Below are positions 1 to 9,576 of a stretch of 64,000 nucleotides of DNA, in pieces. The stretch is from Massilia sp. HP4 (GTDB taxonomy: Bacteria > Pseudomonadota > Gammaproteobacteria > Burkholderiales > Burkholderiaceae_D), in contig NZ_STGG01000012.1 of NCBI RefSeq assembly GCF_005222695.1, positions 489,827 through 553,826 on the forward strand, read 5' to 3'. Numbering within the stretch: position 1 is the first letter of the stretch; every line of letters starts with the position of its first letter. Under the pieces are notes generated by a model. It made no database searches and was not told where the DNA came from. It saw nothing but the letters and a program-made list of their open reading frames with translations. The translations under genes were made by a program, and so were the position numbers.

Positions 1-527
1 ACCGTGTGCTCGACCATGTCCGCAATCGTCGCTGGCCGGTGATAAAAACTTGGCAGGGGAGGGAAGACGATGCCGCCCATTTCGGTCACGGCCGTCATAT
101 TGCGCAGGTGGGCCAGGTTGAAGGGCGTTTCGCGCACCATCAGCACCAGGCGCCGGCGTTCCTTCAGGACCACGTCGGCCGCGCGTGTCACAAGGTTGTC
201 GGAAAGACCATGGGCCACCGCCGCCAGCGTTTTCATCGAGCAGGGGGCGATCACCATGCCGTCGGTCTGGTACGACCCGCTGGCGATCGAGGCGCCAATG
301 TCGCGGTTGCGGTGGACGACATGGGCCAATGCTTCGGCGTCGCGCCGCTGCAGGCCGAGTTCCTGGTGCAGGGTGAGGGAGGCGGCGTCGGAAATGACCA
401 GGTGGGTCTCGACGCCAGGGGTGGCGTGCAGCCGCCGCAGCAGCTGCACGCCATAGGTCGCGCCGGTCGCGCCCGTGATGGCGACAATGATTCGGCGGTC
501 GCCACCGCGGCGCGGACGCTCAGTCAT
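1..527 (-). CDS. ubiX: Flavin prenyltransferase UbiX (partial, C-terminus off the left edge)
   Basis: Makes prenylated FMN, the cofactor of the UbiD decarboxylase in ubiquinone synthesis. Reading the minus strand from the ATG at 527 gives MTERPRRGGDRRIIVAITGATGATYG, with the Rossmann-like GATGA FMN loop. Later come VIAPCSMKTLAAVAHGLSDNL and LVLMVRETPFNLAHLRNM, both typical of UbiX. About 175 codons are present and no stop is reached, so the gene continues to the left. It begins 3 bp after the stop of grxD on the same strand, so the two are probably co-transcribed. Identification rests on family motifs; the only uncertainty is the missing C-terminus. Confidence 0.93.
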   Translation of the reverse strand, partial: MTERPRRGGDRRIIVAITGATGATYGVQLLRRLHATPGVETHLVISDAASLTLHQELGLQRRDAEALAHVVHRNRDIGASIASGSYQTDGMVIAPCSMKTLAAVAHGLSDNLVTRAADVVLKERRRLVLMVRETPFNLAHLRNMTAVTEMGGIVFPPLPSFYHRPATIADMVEHT

Positions 528-530
528 GCT

Positions 531-845
531 TCAGTCTTTTTTGAACAGGGTCTGCAGTTCGCCAGAGTCGTACATCTCGTTCATGATGTCGGTGCCGCCG
601 ATGAACTCGCCGTTCACGTACAGCTGCGGAACGGTTGGCCAGTTCGAGAAGTCCTTGATGCCCTGGCGAACTTCAGGGTCGTCCAGCACATTGACGGTGG
701 CAACATTGTCAACGCCGCAGGCTTTCAGGATCTGGATGGCGCGGCCCGAGAAGCCGCACTGCGGGAACTGGGCGGTGCCCTTCATGAACAGCACGACCGG
801 GGTGGAGGTCACGGTTTCTTTGATCCAGGTTTGCACATCGCTCAT
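531..845 (-). CDS. grxD: Monothiol glutaredoxin (Grx4/GrxD family)
   Basis: Carries and delivers [2Fe-2S] clusters in the cytosol, usually together with BolA-type proteins. The 104-residue length is normal for the single-domain family. The active site is CGFS at residues 30-33, and the glutathione-binding [16 protein letters not shown] segment follows the cis-Pro region. A BolA/IbaG protein, the usual partner, is encoded at 29512. Located just upstream of ubiX with a 3-bp gap; no strong Shine-Dalgarno is seen before the ATG. Function is assigned from the family. Confidence 0.95.
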   Translation of the reverse strand: MSDVQTWIKETVTSTPVVLFMKGTAQFPQCGFSGRAIQILKACGVDNVATVNVLDDPEVRQGIKDFSNWPTVPQLYVNGEFIGGTDIMNEMYDSGELQTLFKKD

Positions 846-977
846 TTTGATTCTGCCTTTGAAGAAAAGGAATAAGTAGATGGCGACATTCTATAAGAAA
901 TCGATGTGGGGAGCATCGCCATCGACCGCCACTAGTCTGCGGTATCATCGACCAGTTCAAGATTAACAAGAAAGACG

Positions 978-1307
978 ATGAAGACGTTTGCTACCTTGCC
1001 ACCCATCGCCATGTGGGTGTTTGCGGCCTTGCTGGGGCTGCCTGCCTTGTACGATTTGTTCGTCGCCTTCTCGCGCGGCTGGCTGGCCGGCATCTTCTTC
1101 GCAATCGGTCCCTTGATGATGGCGCTGTACCTGGCCTGGTGCGCCTGGCAGCGCAAGGCCGGCCGCAGCGCGCTGATCGCGTCGCGGCGCGCCACCCTGG
1201 TCGGCTACATCTGCTTCGGCGCCTTCGCCGGCAGCTTCCTGGTCAAGATCATGACCCAGGGTTCGTCGCTCAAGCTGGCTGGGTATGCGGCCGGCATTGC
1301 GGTATGA
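978..1307 (+). CDS. Small integral membrane protein, unknown function
   Basis: 109 residues with about three hydrophobic spans: roughly 10-30 (MWVFAALLGLPALYDLFVAF), 36-56 and 72-92. No catalytic motif or signal peptide is recognised. The next gene at 1341 has the same size and topology and shares the AALLG(L/V)P start of the first span, so the two look like diverged tandem paralogues. Codon usage matches the surrounding genes, which supports it as real. Function is not known. Confidence 0.7.
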   Translation: MKTFATLPPIAMWVFAALLGLPALYDLFVAFSRGWLAGIFFAIGPLMMALYLAWCAWQRKAGRSALIASRRATLVGYICFGAFAGSFLVKIMTQGSSLKLAGYAAGIAV

Positions 1308-1340
1308 TCCCAAGGTTTGTCACCTGATATCGGAGTAAAG

Positions 1341-1628
1341 ATGCAGCAACCTCGCCCGCGCGTACCGTCGCCGACCATGAATTTCGTGATCGCCGCCCTG
1401 CTGGGCGTTCCCGGCATGCTGAACGTCTATGGCGGCATCACCCGCTCGAGCCCGGGCGACATCCTGTCGGGCCTGGCCGCGCTGGTGTACGCCGCGCTGC
1501 TGGTGCGCGACGCCCTGCACATCAAGAAGACCGGCCTGCCGGCGATTCCGCAGGCGAAGATGCTGCTGATCGGCTTTGGCTGCCTGACGGTCTACCTGAT
1601 CGGCATGTTCATGAAGCACAGCGGATAA
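1341..1628 (+). CDS. Small integral membrane protein, paralogue of its upstream neighbour
   Basis: 95 residues from ATG 1341, which has a good GGAG ribosome site at 1332-1335; an in-frame TTG at 1317 is less likely. Three hydrophobic spans: MNFVIAALLGVPGMLNVYGG, ILSGLAALVYAALLV and AKMLLIGFGCLTVYLIGMFM. The AALLGVP motif and overall layout resemble the protein at 978-1307, and the gap between the genes is only 33 bp, so they probably form one transcript. No function can be assigned. Confidence 0.68.
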   Translation: MQQPRPRVPSPTMNFVIAALLGVPGMLNVYGGITRSSPGDILSGLAALVYAALLVRDALHIKKTGLPAIPQAKMLLIGFGCLTVYLIGMFMKHSG

Positions 1629-1673
1629 CATCGCGCGTTGCGGGCCGGCGGCCCGCCCCCGCCATCCCCCGCC

Positions 1674-4025
1674 TTATTTACGCAGCTTGGCGAAAGCATC
1701 CGCCATCGCATTATTCGACGGCGGCGCCGCACGTTCCTGGCGCTGGTGCTGGGCCACCCGCTTGGCGTCGTTGCGGTCGGCGCGCTGCTCGGGCCGCGAA
1801 CCGGCTTGCGGCGCGCTGTCCGTCAAGCGCATGGTAAGCGCGATGCGCTTGCGCTTGGGGTCCACTTCCAGCACCTTGACCTTCACTACCTGGCCGGCCT
1901 TGACCACCGTGTGCGGATCCTTGACGAAGGTGTTCGACAGCGCCGAGATGTGGACCAGGCCGTCCTGGTGCACGCCGATGTCGACAAAGGCGCCGAAGGC
2001 CGCGACGTTGGTCACCACGCCTTCCAGGATCATGTCCGGCCGCAGGTCCGAGATCTCTTCCACGCCTTCCTTGAAGGTGGCGGTCGTGAATTCCGGACGC
2101 GGGTCACGGCCCGGCTTTTCCAGCTCTTTCAGGATGTCGCTCACGGTCGGCACGCCGAACTTCTCGTCGGCGTACTTCGATGGATTGAGCCCCTTGAGCA
2201 GCGAGCCGTCGCCGATCACGGCCTTCATGTCGCGCTTCACGTCGGCCAGGATCTTCTCGACCACCGGATACGATTCCGGGTGCACCGCCGACGCGTCCAG
2301 CGGATTGGCGCCGTTCACGACGCGCAGGAAGCCCGCCGCCTGCTCGAAGGTCTTGTCGCCCAGGCGCGGCACTTTCTTGAGCGCCGCGCGCGAGGCGAAG
2401 GCGCCATTGGCGTCGCGATAGGCCACGATGCCCTGGGCCACCGTGTTCGACAGGCCCGAGACCCGCGCCAGCAGCGGCGCCGAGGCGGTATTCACGTCCA
2501 CCCCCACCGCATTGACGCAATCCTCGACCACGGCGTCGAGCGAGCGCGCGAGCTGGGTCTGCGATACATCGTGCTGGTACTGGCCGACGCCGATCGATTT
2601 CGGGTCGATTTTCACCAGCTCCGCCAGCGGGTCCTGCAGGCGGCGCGCGATCGAGACCGCGCCGCGCAGCGAGACATCCATATCGGGCAACTCGCGCGAG
2701 GCGAATTCGGACGCCGAATACACCGAAGCGCCGGCTTCCGACACCACGATCTTGGTCAGCTTGAGGTCGGGCTGCTGTTTGATGAGGTCTTGCGCCAGCT
2801 TGTCGGTCTCGCGCGAACCGGTGCCGTTGCCGATCGAGATCAGCGACACCTGGTGCCTGGCCGCCAGCTGGCCCAGCGTGTGCAGCGCGCCATGCCAGTC
2901 GTTGCGCGGCTGGTGCGGATAGACGGTGGCGGTGTCGACCACCTTGCCGGTGGCGTCGACCACGGCCACCTTGACGCCGGTGCGCAGGCCGGGATCGAGG
3001 CCCATGGTGGCGCGCTGGCCGGCCGGCGCCGCCAGCAGCAGGGCCTTCAGGTTGCGCGCGAACACGCCGATCGCGTCCTGTTCAGCCTTGTCGCGCAGGG
3101 CGCCCATCAACTCGGTATCCAGGTGCATGAAGCTTTTGACGCGCCAGGTCCAGCGCGCGGTGTCCTGCAGCCATTTGTCGGCCGGGCGGCCCTGTGCCTT
3201 GATCCCGAAGCGCGCCGCGATGCGGCCTTCGCAGGAGTTCAGCGGTGCATCCCACTTCGGCTTCTCGGGCTCGGTGTCCAGGCGCAGGGAGACGTCCAGC
3301 ACGCCCTCGCGGCGGCCGCGCAGCAGGGCCAGCGCGCGGTGCGAGGGCACGGCTGCCAGGGGTTCGTTGTAGTCGAAGTAGTCGGCGAATTTTTCGCCTT
3401 CGTCTTCCTTGCCGGCGACGACCTTCGATTCGACTACGCCGTGCTCCTGTACGTACTCGCGCAGCGATTGCAGCAGCTCGGCGTCTTCGGCAAAGCGCTC
3501 CATCAGGATCTGGCGCGCGCCGTCCAGGGCCGCCTTGGTATCCGCCACGCCGGGGTTGGCGCCGCCATCGGCGTTGGTAAACGCCTCGCGCAGGTAGCCG
3601 TTCGCGACGTCTTCGGGGGCGAGCGAGGGATCGGCCAGCAGGCTGTCGGCCAGCGGCGCCAGGCCCGCCTCGATCGCGATCTGGGCCTTGGTGCGGCGCT
3701 TCTGCTTGTACGGCAAATACAGGTCTTCGAGCCGGGTTTTATCCTCGGCCAGGGCGATGGCCTGCATCAGCTCGGGCGTCATCTTGTTCTGCTCCGTGAT
3801 CGAGGCAATGATCGTGGCGCGGCGGTCTTCGAGCTCGCGCAGGTAGCGCAGGCGTTCTTCCAGCAGGCGTAGCTGGATGTCGTCGAGACCGCCCGTGGCT
3901 TCCTTGCGGTAGCGGGCGATGAAGGGCACGGTGGCGCCTTCGTCGAGCAGGGCGATGGCGGCGGCCACCTGGGCGGGCCTGGCGGCGAGTTCTTGGGCGA
4001 GGCGTTGTTCGATGGATGGCAGCAT
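1674..4025 (-). CDS. tex: Transcription accessory protein Tex (S1 RNA-binding)
   Basis: Cytoplasmic nucleic-acid-binding protein of the Tex/YhgF family, linked in other bacteria to transcription and RNA handling. 783 residues is the family size. Visible parts: the N-terminal helical region ([19 protein letters not shown], about 35-55), a YqgF/RNase-H-like fold ([19 protein letters not shown], near 340), a helix-hairpin-helix segment ([20 protein letters not shown], about 505-525), and a C-terminal S1 domain ([31 protein letters not shown], about 655-685). A short basic tail follows. Divergent from the helicase gene at 4259. A 744-codon plus-strand reading frame over it is a GC-rich shadow. 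Confidence 0.96.
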   Translation of the reverse strand: MLPSIEQRLAQELAARPAQVAAAIALLDEGATVPFIARYRKEATGGLDDIQLRLLEERLRYLRELEDRRATIIASITEQNKMTPELMQAIALAEDKTRLEDLYLPYKQKRRTKAQIAIEAGLAPLADSLLADPSLAPEDVANGYLREAFTNADGGANPGVADTKAALDGARQILMERFAEDAELLQSLREYVQEHGVVESKVVAGKEDEGEKFADYFDYNEPLAAVPSHRALALLRGRREGVLDVSLRLDTEPEKPKWDAPLNSCEGRIAARFGIKAQGRPADKWLQDTARWTWRVKSFMHLDTELMGALRDKAEQDAIGVFARNLKALLLAAPAGQRATMGLDPGLRTGVKVAVVDATGKVVDTATVYPHQPRNDWHGALHTLGQLAARHQVSLISIGNGTGSRETDKLAQDLIKQQPDLKLTKIVVSEAGASVYSASEFASRELPDMDVSLRGAVSIARRLQDPLAELVKIDPKSIGVGQYQHDVSQTQLARSLDAVVEDCVNAVGVDVNTASAPLLARVSGLSNTVAQGIVAYRDANGAFASRAALKKVPRLGDKTFEQAAGFLRVVNGANPLDASAVHPESYPVVEKILADVKRDMKAVIGDGSLLKGLNPSKYADEKFGVPTVSDILKELEKPGRDPRPEFTTATFKEGVEEISDLRPDMILEGVVTNVAAFGAFVDIGVHQDGLVHISALSNTFVKDPHTVVKAGQVVKVKVLEVDPKRKRIALTMRLTDSAPQAGSRPEQRADRNDAKRVAQHQRQERAAPPSNNAMADAFAKLRK

Positions 4026-4140
4026 GGATCGTGGATCGTTGTATCGAAGGTCAAGCGATCAATGATACCCGCTCACTGGCGATGCGCCAGTCTTGACAGC
4101 GCCACACGAACATGAGAGAACAACCGGTTGACGTGAAAGC

Positions 4141-4155
4141 GTGCGCAGTGCGCAC
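4141..4155. promoter_or_regulatory. Perfect inverted repeat GTGCGC-AGT-GCGCAC in a divergent promoter region
   Basis: Two 6-bp arms separated by 3 bp in the 233-bp gap between tex and the SNF2 helicase. Its position between divergent genes suits an operator or a transcript stem-loop. The bound factor, if any, is unknown. Confidence 0.35.
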
Positions 4156-4258
4156 TGATGAGATTTGTCCGCTACGTGCGATTCCGAACAAAACGGAAGT
4201 GTTCGTATGCGAGATAATGTCGTTTATTGCCTTTTTTGATACGAAGCCACGGGACCCA

Positions 4259-7200
4259 ATGACCACAGTCGATTATCTTCGCGAGAAAGCCGGCGACGCA
4301 GCTCCGGTCCGCGCTCCCGCACGTTCCCCGGCCCTTCCCGCGCCGGTGGTGAGCTGGCTGCAGCGGGTCGAGGCGGCAGCCCACCCCCAGCCGAAGCTGA
4401 CCGACGAAGTCGTCGACCCCAAGGCCGCGCAATACAAATTCGTCTACGTCATGGCACCCACCAGCGGCGGCCGCCACGTCGCCCTGTGCCTGTGCAAGGC
4501 GCGCCTGCGTCCGAACGGCGACGTGGCCGCGGCCAGTCCGGTGAGCGAAGTATTCTCGCTGCTGTCGGCGCCGCCCGCCTACCTCGAAGGCGACGACGTC
4601 GACCTGGTGCGCTTCTTCATCGCCATGCGCAGCGGGTCGGCCCAGGGCACCAGCGCCACCGAACCCAAAGGCAAGGTCGGCGCGATCCTGCTGCAGATGC
4701 TGCTCGAGCAGGGCAAGCTGCTGTGGGCGAACTCGTGGTCCGACATGGCCAGCGGCCTGGTGTATCCGCTGCAGGGCGGCCCGACCCGCCTGGCCAGCCT
4801 GGCCTGGCGCGACGAAGGCCGCGTGGCCAAGCTCGGATGGTCGGTGGAGCCGGTGGGCGGCGGCGCCACCCACAACGCGGCCGACCAGATCGACTACATG
4901 CTGCCGACCGATCCGCCGTGGTATATCGACAACCTGTCGTGCGGGCCGCTCGACCTGAATCGCGGCGGCATCGACATCTCGCTGGCCGAATTGCAGGCCC
5001 TGGTGGCGCAAGCCCCGACCCTGACCGGCACCGATAAAAAACGCGTCTCGCAGCTGTTGCTGGCGCACGGCCTGCAGGCCCTGATGCCGCTGCCGCAGCC
5101 GCTCACCCAGCGCCTGCGGAATGACGTCAAGCCGATTCCGCACCTGATGCTCGATGCGGTGCAGCTCGCCGACGGCAACGTCACGCGCTGGCAAGACTTC
5201 GCCGTGCTGGCCTTCGACTACGACGGCCAGCGCGTCTCGTTCGACCCGTCGCAGCGCGTGGTGCGCCAGGTCGGCGACCTTACCGAGATCATCGAACGCG
5301 ATCCGAAGGCCGAGAGCGACGCCCTGGATAAACTGGGCGAGATCGGTTTCCGCAAGCCGGCCACCGCGCCGTTCAACGCCATGGCCGGCGCGCTGCAGCT
5401 CGAAAGCCAGGCGCACTGGCTGCGCTTTGCCGAAAACGACGTCGACGCGCTGTCCGACGCCGGCTGGCACCTGCAGAAATCGAACAAGTACCGGTATGAC
5501 GTGGTGCCGGTCGAAGACTGGTATGCCGATATCGACGAACCGGCCGAGGCAGGCAACGCCTGGTTCGAGCTGGAACTGGGCATCGTGGTGGCAAAGAAGC
5601 GCGTGCCGCTGCTGCCGGTGCTGGTGCAGCTGATCCGCAGCGCGCCGCTCGAATTCGACCCGGCCGTGCTGGCCGCCCATGGCGAGGCCGACCAGATGCT
5701 GGCCGTGCTGCCCGATGGCGCGCGCGTGGCGCTGCCGTGGGGCCGCTTGAAGCCCATCCTGGCCACCCTGGGCGAGCTGTATTTCAACGACAAGATCAAG
5801 GGCAAGCTGCGCCTGTCGACGCTCGACGCGGCCCGCCTCGAAGAACTGGCGCGCGGCGTCGAGCTGCGCTGGACCGGCGGCGAGCGCTTGCGCGAGACTG
5901 GCCGCAAACTGAGCCAGTTCGGGGCCGTGAAGAAGGTCGAGGCGCCAGTCGGACTTCAAGCAACACTGCGCGACTACCAGCTCGACGGCCTGTCGTGGAT
6001 GCAGTTCCTGCGCGAGTACGACCTGGGCGGCATCCTGGCCGACGATATGGGCCTCGGTAAAACCGTGCAGACGCTGGCCCACATCCTCACCGAGAAAGAG
6101 GCCGGGCGCCTGACCAGCCCGGCCCTGGTGATCGCCCCGACCAGCCTGATGGCCAACTGGTGCGACGAAGCCGCGCGCTTCGCGCCGAGCCTCAAGGTCC
6201 TGCTCTTGCAGGGCAAGGAGCGCATGGACCAGTTCGACCAGATCGATGGCGCCGACATCGTCCTGACCACCTATGCGCTGCTGCCGCGCGATGAGGAAGA
6301 ACTGCGCAAGCACCACTACCACCTGGTGATCCTGGACGAATCGCACTACATCAAGAACACCCGCTCCAAGGCGGCGCAGACGGCCGGCTCGCTCGACGCC
6401 AGCCATCGCCTGTGCCTGTCGGGCACCCCGCTCGAGAACCACCTGGGCGAGCTGTGGTCGCAGTTCCACTTCCTGCTCCCGGGCCTCCTGGGCGACGAGA
6501 AGACCTTCAATACGCAGTTCCGCCATCCGATCGAACGGCAAGATGACCCGGTGCGCCGCACCCTGCTCAATCGCCGCATCCGTCCCTTCCTGCTGCGCCG
6601 CACGAAGGACAACGTGGCCAAGGAACTGCCGCAAAAGACCGAGATGGTGCGCCGCATCGAGCTGTCCGGCCCGCAGCGCGACCTGTACGAAACCGTGCGC
6701 CTGGCGATGGACAAGAAGGTGCGCGACGAGATCGACCGCAAGGGCGTGGCGCGCAGCCAGATCGTCATCCTCGAGGCGCTGCTCAAGCTGCGCCAGGTCT
6801 GCTGCGATCCGCGCCTGGTGAAGGCGATGCCGTCCAAGAAGAACACGGCGGCAGTGTCGGCCAAATTGACCGACTTGATGCAGATGGTCGAAGACCTGCT
6901 GGGCGAGGGCCGCAAGATCCTCGTGTTCTCGCAGTTCACCAGCATGCTGGGCCTGATCGAGGAAGAACTCGACGCCCGCAACATCCCCTATGCGATCCTG
7001 ACCGGCGAGACGCGCGACCGCTCGGCCCAGGTAGCGGCTTTCCAGCAGGGCGCGGTGCCGATCTTCCTGATCAGCCTGAAGGCCGGCGGGGTCGGGCTCA
7101 ATCTCACAGCGGCCGATACCGTGATCCACTACGATCCGTGGTGGAACCCCGCGGCCGAAAATCAAGCGACCGACCGCGCCTGGCGCATCGGGCAAGACAA

Positions 7201-7372
7201 GCCCGTGTTCGTCTACAAGCTGATTGCGAAAGGCACGCTGGAAGAAAAGATCCAGCTCTTGCAGCAGAAGAAATCGGAGCTGGCGCAGTCGATCCTGTCC
7301 GAAGGCGAGTCGCAGAAGATGGCGCTCACGCAAGAAGACCTGCAGGCGATCTTCGCGCCGCTGGACGACTAA
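4259..7372 (+). CDS. SNF2-family DEAD/DEAH-like helicase
   Basis: Predicted ATP-driven double-stranded-DNA translocase. 1037 residues from ATG 4259; the frame stays open 49 codons upstream, but that stretch has atypical composition and no good start. The N-terminal ~550 residues have no recognised domain. The ATPase core follows: DYQLDGLSWMQFL, Walker A DDMGLGKT (about 595), DESH box (about 690), SGTPLENHLGELWSQF and FLLRRTK. The second lobe has SLKAGGVGLNLTAADTVIHYDPWWNPA and DRAWRIGQ. It belongs to the same broad family as the 1379-residue protein at 51772, which has DEAQ instead of DESH. It stands alone in its operon, so its biological role cannot be read from context. Confidence 0.9.
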   Translation: MTTVDYLREKAGDAAPVRAPARSPALPAPVVSWLQRVEAAAHPQPKLTDEVVDPKAAQYKFVYVMAPTSGGRHVALCLCKARLRPNGDVAAASPVSEVFSLLSAPPAYLEGDDVDLVRFFIAMRSGSAQGTSATEPKGKVGAILLQMLLEQGKLLWANSWSDMASGLVYPLQGGPTRLASLAWRDEGRVAKLGWSVEPVGGGATHNAADQIDYMLPTDPPWYIDNLSCGPLDLNRGGIDISLAELQALVAQAPTLTGTDKKRVSQLLLAHGLQALMPLPQPLTQRLRNDVKPIPHLMLDAVQLADGNVTRWQDFAVLAFDYDGQRVSFDPSQRVVRQVGDLTEIIERDPKAESDALDKLGEIGFRKPATAPFNAMAGALQLESQAHWLRFAENDVDALSDAGWHLQKSNKYRYDVVPVEDWYADIDEPAEAGNAWFELELGIVVAKKRVPLLPVLVQLIRSAPLEFDPAVLAAHGEADQMLAVLPDGARVALPWGRLKPILATLGELYFNDKIKGKLRLSTLDAARLEELARGVELRWTGGERLRETGRKLSQFGAVKKVEAPVGLQATLRDYQLDGLSWMQFLREYDLGGILADDMGLGKTVQTLAHILTEKEAGRLTSPALVIAPTSLMANWCDEAARFAPSLKVLLLQGKERMDQFDQIDGADIVLTTYALLPRDEEELRKHHYHLVILDESHYIKNTRSKAAQTAGSLDASHRLCLSGTPLENHLGELWSQFHFLLPGLLGDEKTFNTQFRHPIERQDDPVRRTLLNRRIRPFLLRRTKDNVAKELPQKTEMVRRIELSGPQRDLYETVRLAMDKKVRDEIDRKGVARSQIVILEALLKLRQVCCDPRLVKAMPSKKNTAAVSAKLTDLMQMVEDLLGEGRKILVFSQFTSMLGLIEEELDARNIPYAILTGETRDRSAQVAAFQQGAVPIFLISLKAGGVGLNLTAADTVIHYDPWWNPAAENQATDRAWRIGQDKPVFVYKLIAKGTLEEKIQLLQQKKSELAQSILSEGESQKMALTQEDLQAIFAPLDD

Positions 7373-8259
7373 ACGTTCGTCGCGCCCAGATGGGACAGCA
7401 GGCTGCGCATCGGTGCGGCCAGGCTGTCCCAGTCTTTCCAGCACAGGCATAGCTGGCGCCGCGCCCACGGCTCGTCCAGCGCGATCGTGCGAAAGCCGTA
7501 GCGGCGCCGGTTACGCGTGGCGACGTTCTGCGGCACGATCCCGATGCCCACGCCATGCGCCACCATCTCGCATAATCCCGTAAACGTCGTCATCCGGATG
7601 CGCAACGCCAGCGTGCGCCCGGACGCCAGTGCCTGCGCGTCGATGTAGTCCTGCAGGGCGCTGCCGTGCGCCAGGCCGACGAAGGCTTCGTTCAGCACCT
7701 GCGCCAGCCGTAGCCTTCCCGCATCCGCCAGCCGGTGTCCGGGCGCCATGATCAGCACCAGGTGGTCCCGTTCGACCGGCTGCAGGTGCAATCCAGCCGC
7801 CTCGACCGCATCCGACACCACGCCCGCCTCGACCAGCCCGGCCGCGATCGCGCGCACGATGTCGGCGCTGGTGCGTTCCTTCAGTTCGACGTGCAGGCGC
7901 GGGCGCCCGGCCAGCCAGGGCGCCAGCCGGCGTGGTAGAAATTCCGCCAGCGCCGCGGTGTTGGCATGCAGGTGCAGGGTGCCCTGGACGCCGTGCGCGA
8001 AATCGCGCAGCTCGCCCTTGAGCAGCGCCTGCTGGCGCAGGATCAGGCGCGCGTGATGGGCCAGCGCCTCGCCGGCCTGGGTGGCGACCACGCCGCGCGG
8101 CCGGCGTTCGAACAGCATCACGCCGGCATCGAACTCGATGCTGCGCAACCGCTCGCTGGCCGAGGCCAGCGCCAGGTTGGCGCGCGCGGCGCCGGCCGAG
8201 ATGCTGCCGGCGTCGAGGATGGACAAGAACAGCTGCAGGTCGGCCAGGTCGAGCCGCAT
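7369..8259 (-). CDS. LysR-type transcriptional regulator
   Basis: 296 residues, the usual LTTR length. The N-terminal winged helix-turn-helix (about 1-60) reads LQLFLSILDAGSISAGAARANLALASASERLRSIE, and a periplasmic-binding-protein-like effector domain fills 90-290. It is divergent from the TSUP exporter (91 bp between starts), so it most likely controls that gene, as LTTRs usually regulate divergent neighbours. Its 3' end overlaps the helicase stop by 4 bp, tail to tail. The effector cannot be told from sequence. Confidence 0.92.
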   Translation of the reverse strand: MRLDLADLQLFLSILDAGSISAGAARANLALASASERLRSIEFDAGVMLFERRPRGVVATQAGEALAHHARLILRQQALLKGELRDFAHGVQGTLHLHANTAALAEFLPRRLAPWLAGRPRLHVELKERTSADIVRAIAAGLVEAGVVSDAVEAAGLHLQPVERDHLVLIMAPGHRLADAGRLRLAQVLNEAFVGLAHGSALQDYIDAQALASGRTLALRIRMTTFTGLCEMVAHGVGIGIVPQNVATRNRRRYGFRTIALDEPWARRQLCLCWKDWDSLAAPMRSLLSHLGATNV

Positions 8260-8349
8260 GGTGCGCCTTTCTCTGCCTTCGGATTGGCCGAAGGCGGCAA
8301 GGTGAAAACCGCATTGTGCCGGGACTGGCGCGCTGGTTCAATACGTGCC

Positions 8350-9096
8350 ATGAACGAGTCTTTCTTCCTGTTGTCGATCCTGGCCGCCACCTTCCTGGTT
8401 GCGGGCCTGGTCAAGGGCGTCACCGGCATGGGCCTGCCCACGGTGGCCATGGGCCTGCTGGGCATCGCCATGGCGCCGGCCGCCGCGGCGGCGATGCTGG
8501 TGCTGCCTTCTTTCGTGACCAATGTGCTGCAGATGACGGCGGGGCCAAGTGCCGGCCGGCTGGTGGCGCGCCTGTGGCCGATGCTGCTGGGGACCGTGGT
8601 CGGCACCGCCGGCGGCGTGGTGCTGCTGGCGCGGGTCGATCCGCAGACGTCGAGCCTGGCGCTGGGCGTGACCCTGATCCTGTACGCCGGCTATGCGCTG
8701 GCGGCGCCGAACCTGGCGCTGCCGCGCCGCCATGAACCCTGGCTGGGACCGGTGGTGGGCGTGGCGACGGGCCTGGTCACCGGCGCCACCGGTGTGTTCG
8801 TGGTGCCGGCCGTGCCTTATCTGCAGGCGCTCAGGCTCGGGAAGGATGAACTGGTGCAGGCGCTCGGCCTGTCGTTCACGGTTTCGACCGTGGCGCTGGC
8901 GATCGGGCTGGCGACGCATGGCGCCTTCGCGCTGGAGCAACTGAGCCTGTCGGCACTGGCGATCGCGCCGGCGCTGCTGGGGATGTGGATCGGGCAGGCG
9001 ATCCGGGCGCGCATCAGCGCCAAGCGCTTCAGGCAGTGCTTCCTGGCCTTCTTGATCGGATTGGGACTGGAGCTGGCGTCGCGCTCATTAAGCTGA
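8350..9096 (+). CDS. TSUP-family membrane transporter (TauE/SafE type)
   Basis: 248 residues, about eight hydrophobic spans in two similar halves. Each half has the glycine-rich family motif: GLVKGVTGMGLPTVAMG near residue 20 and VATGLVTGATGVFVVP near 140. Family members export sulfite, sulfoacetate or related small organosulfur anions across the inner membrane; the substrate here is unknown. Start is ATG 8350. The divergent LysR gene at 8259 is the likely regulator. An in-frame extension upstream runs antisense through the LysR gene and is not used. Confidence 0.88.
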   Translation: MNESFFLLSILAATFLVAGLVKGVTGMGLPTVAMGLLGIAMAPAAAAAMLVLPSFVTNVLQMTAGPSAGRLVARLWPMLLGTVVGTAGGVVLLARVDPQTSSLALGVTLILYAGYALAAPNLALPRRHEPWLGPVVGVATGLVTGATGVFVVPAVPYLQALRLGKDELVQALGLSFTVSTVALAIGLATHGAFALEQLSLSALAIAPALLGMWIGQAIRARISAKRFRQCFLAFLIGLGLELASRSLS

Positions 9097-9141
9097 GCGC
9101 GACCGGGGAGGACACGCCGCGCAAGGCCGCGTGAGAACATC

Positions 9142-9390
9142 TTATTTGTAGAAGGCTTCGACCTTGCCCTTGAGCTTGATGAGCATCGGCTTGCCCTTGC
9201 GATCGAGGGTCTTGCCGGCGGCGACCTTGATCCAGCCTTCGCTGAGACAATATTCTTCGACGTCGTAGCGATCCTTGTCGTTGAAACGGATGCCGATTTC
9301 TTGCTGGAACACGTCACGGTTGTGGAAAGGGCTGCTCGGGTCGATCGACAGCCGGTCTGGGAGCGGGGGGAGGGTTGCGGTATCGTTCAT
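9142..9390 (-). CDS. DUF3297 family small protein
   Basis: 82 residues from the ATG at 9390 (the frame extends 7 codons further, without support). The sequence is strongly conserved in its family: LPDRLSIDPSSPFHN near the start, GIRFNDKDRYDVEEYCLSEGW in the middle and LKGKVEAFYK at the end. No catalytic residues are recognised and the function is unknown. It is divergent from the sensor kinase gene. The recognition of DUF3297 is from memory of the family pattern. Confidence 0.85.
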   Translation of the reverse strand: MNDTATLPPLPDRLSIDPSSPFHNRDVFQQEIGIRFNDKDRYDVEEYCLSEGWIKVAAGKTLDRKGKPMLIKLKGKVEAFYK

Positions 9391-9494
9391 AGTGCGCGAA
9401 TTATCCCTCAACTCGCCGCAACATGGCGCATTTCTTTGCTCGTGTCGCCGGCACCGTCATCCTGCGTGGCGACAATCGTTGCTTGCCATCGATA

Positions 9495-9529
9495 GATATT
9501 TCACAAATATCGTTTCGCGGCTGTATACT
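9495..9529 (+). promoter_or_regulatory. Predicted promoter of the sensor kinase with an overlapping inverted repeat
   Basis: TTCACA (9500-9505) and TATACT (9524-9529) are separated by 18 bp and each lies one base from the sigma-70 consensus. A perfect inverted repeat, GATATTT-CAC-AAATATC (9495-9511), covers the -35 element, a position that fits a repressor or autoregulatory site. The kinase start is 48 bp downstream of the -10. Confidence 0.5.
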
Positions 9530-9576
9530 TGCTGGTAAACATGAAATCATTGCCAGTTGGTTAAGAAAGAGCCTAG

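Noticed and set aside
1638..3872. 744-codon plus-strand reading frame opposite tex
   Set aside because: Fully antisense to a clear tex gene; protein is Arg/His-rich with no domain, as GC-rich shadows are.
4172..7468. 1098-codon minus-strand frame opposite the first helicase
   Set aside because: Shadow of a strongly conserved SNF2 core on the other strand.
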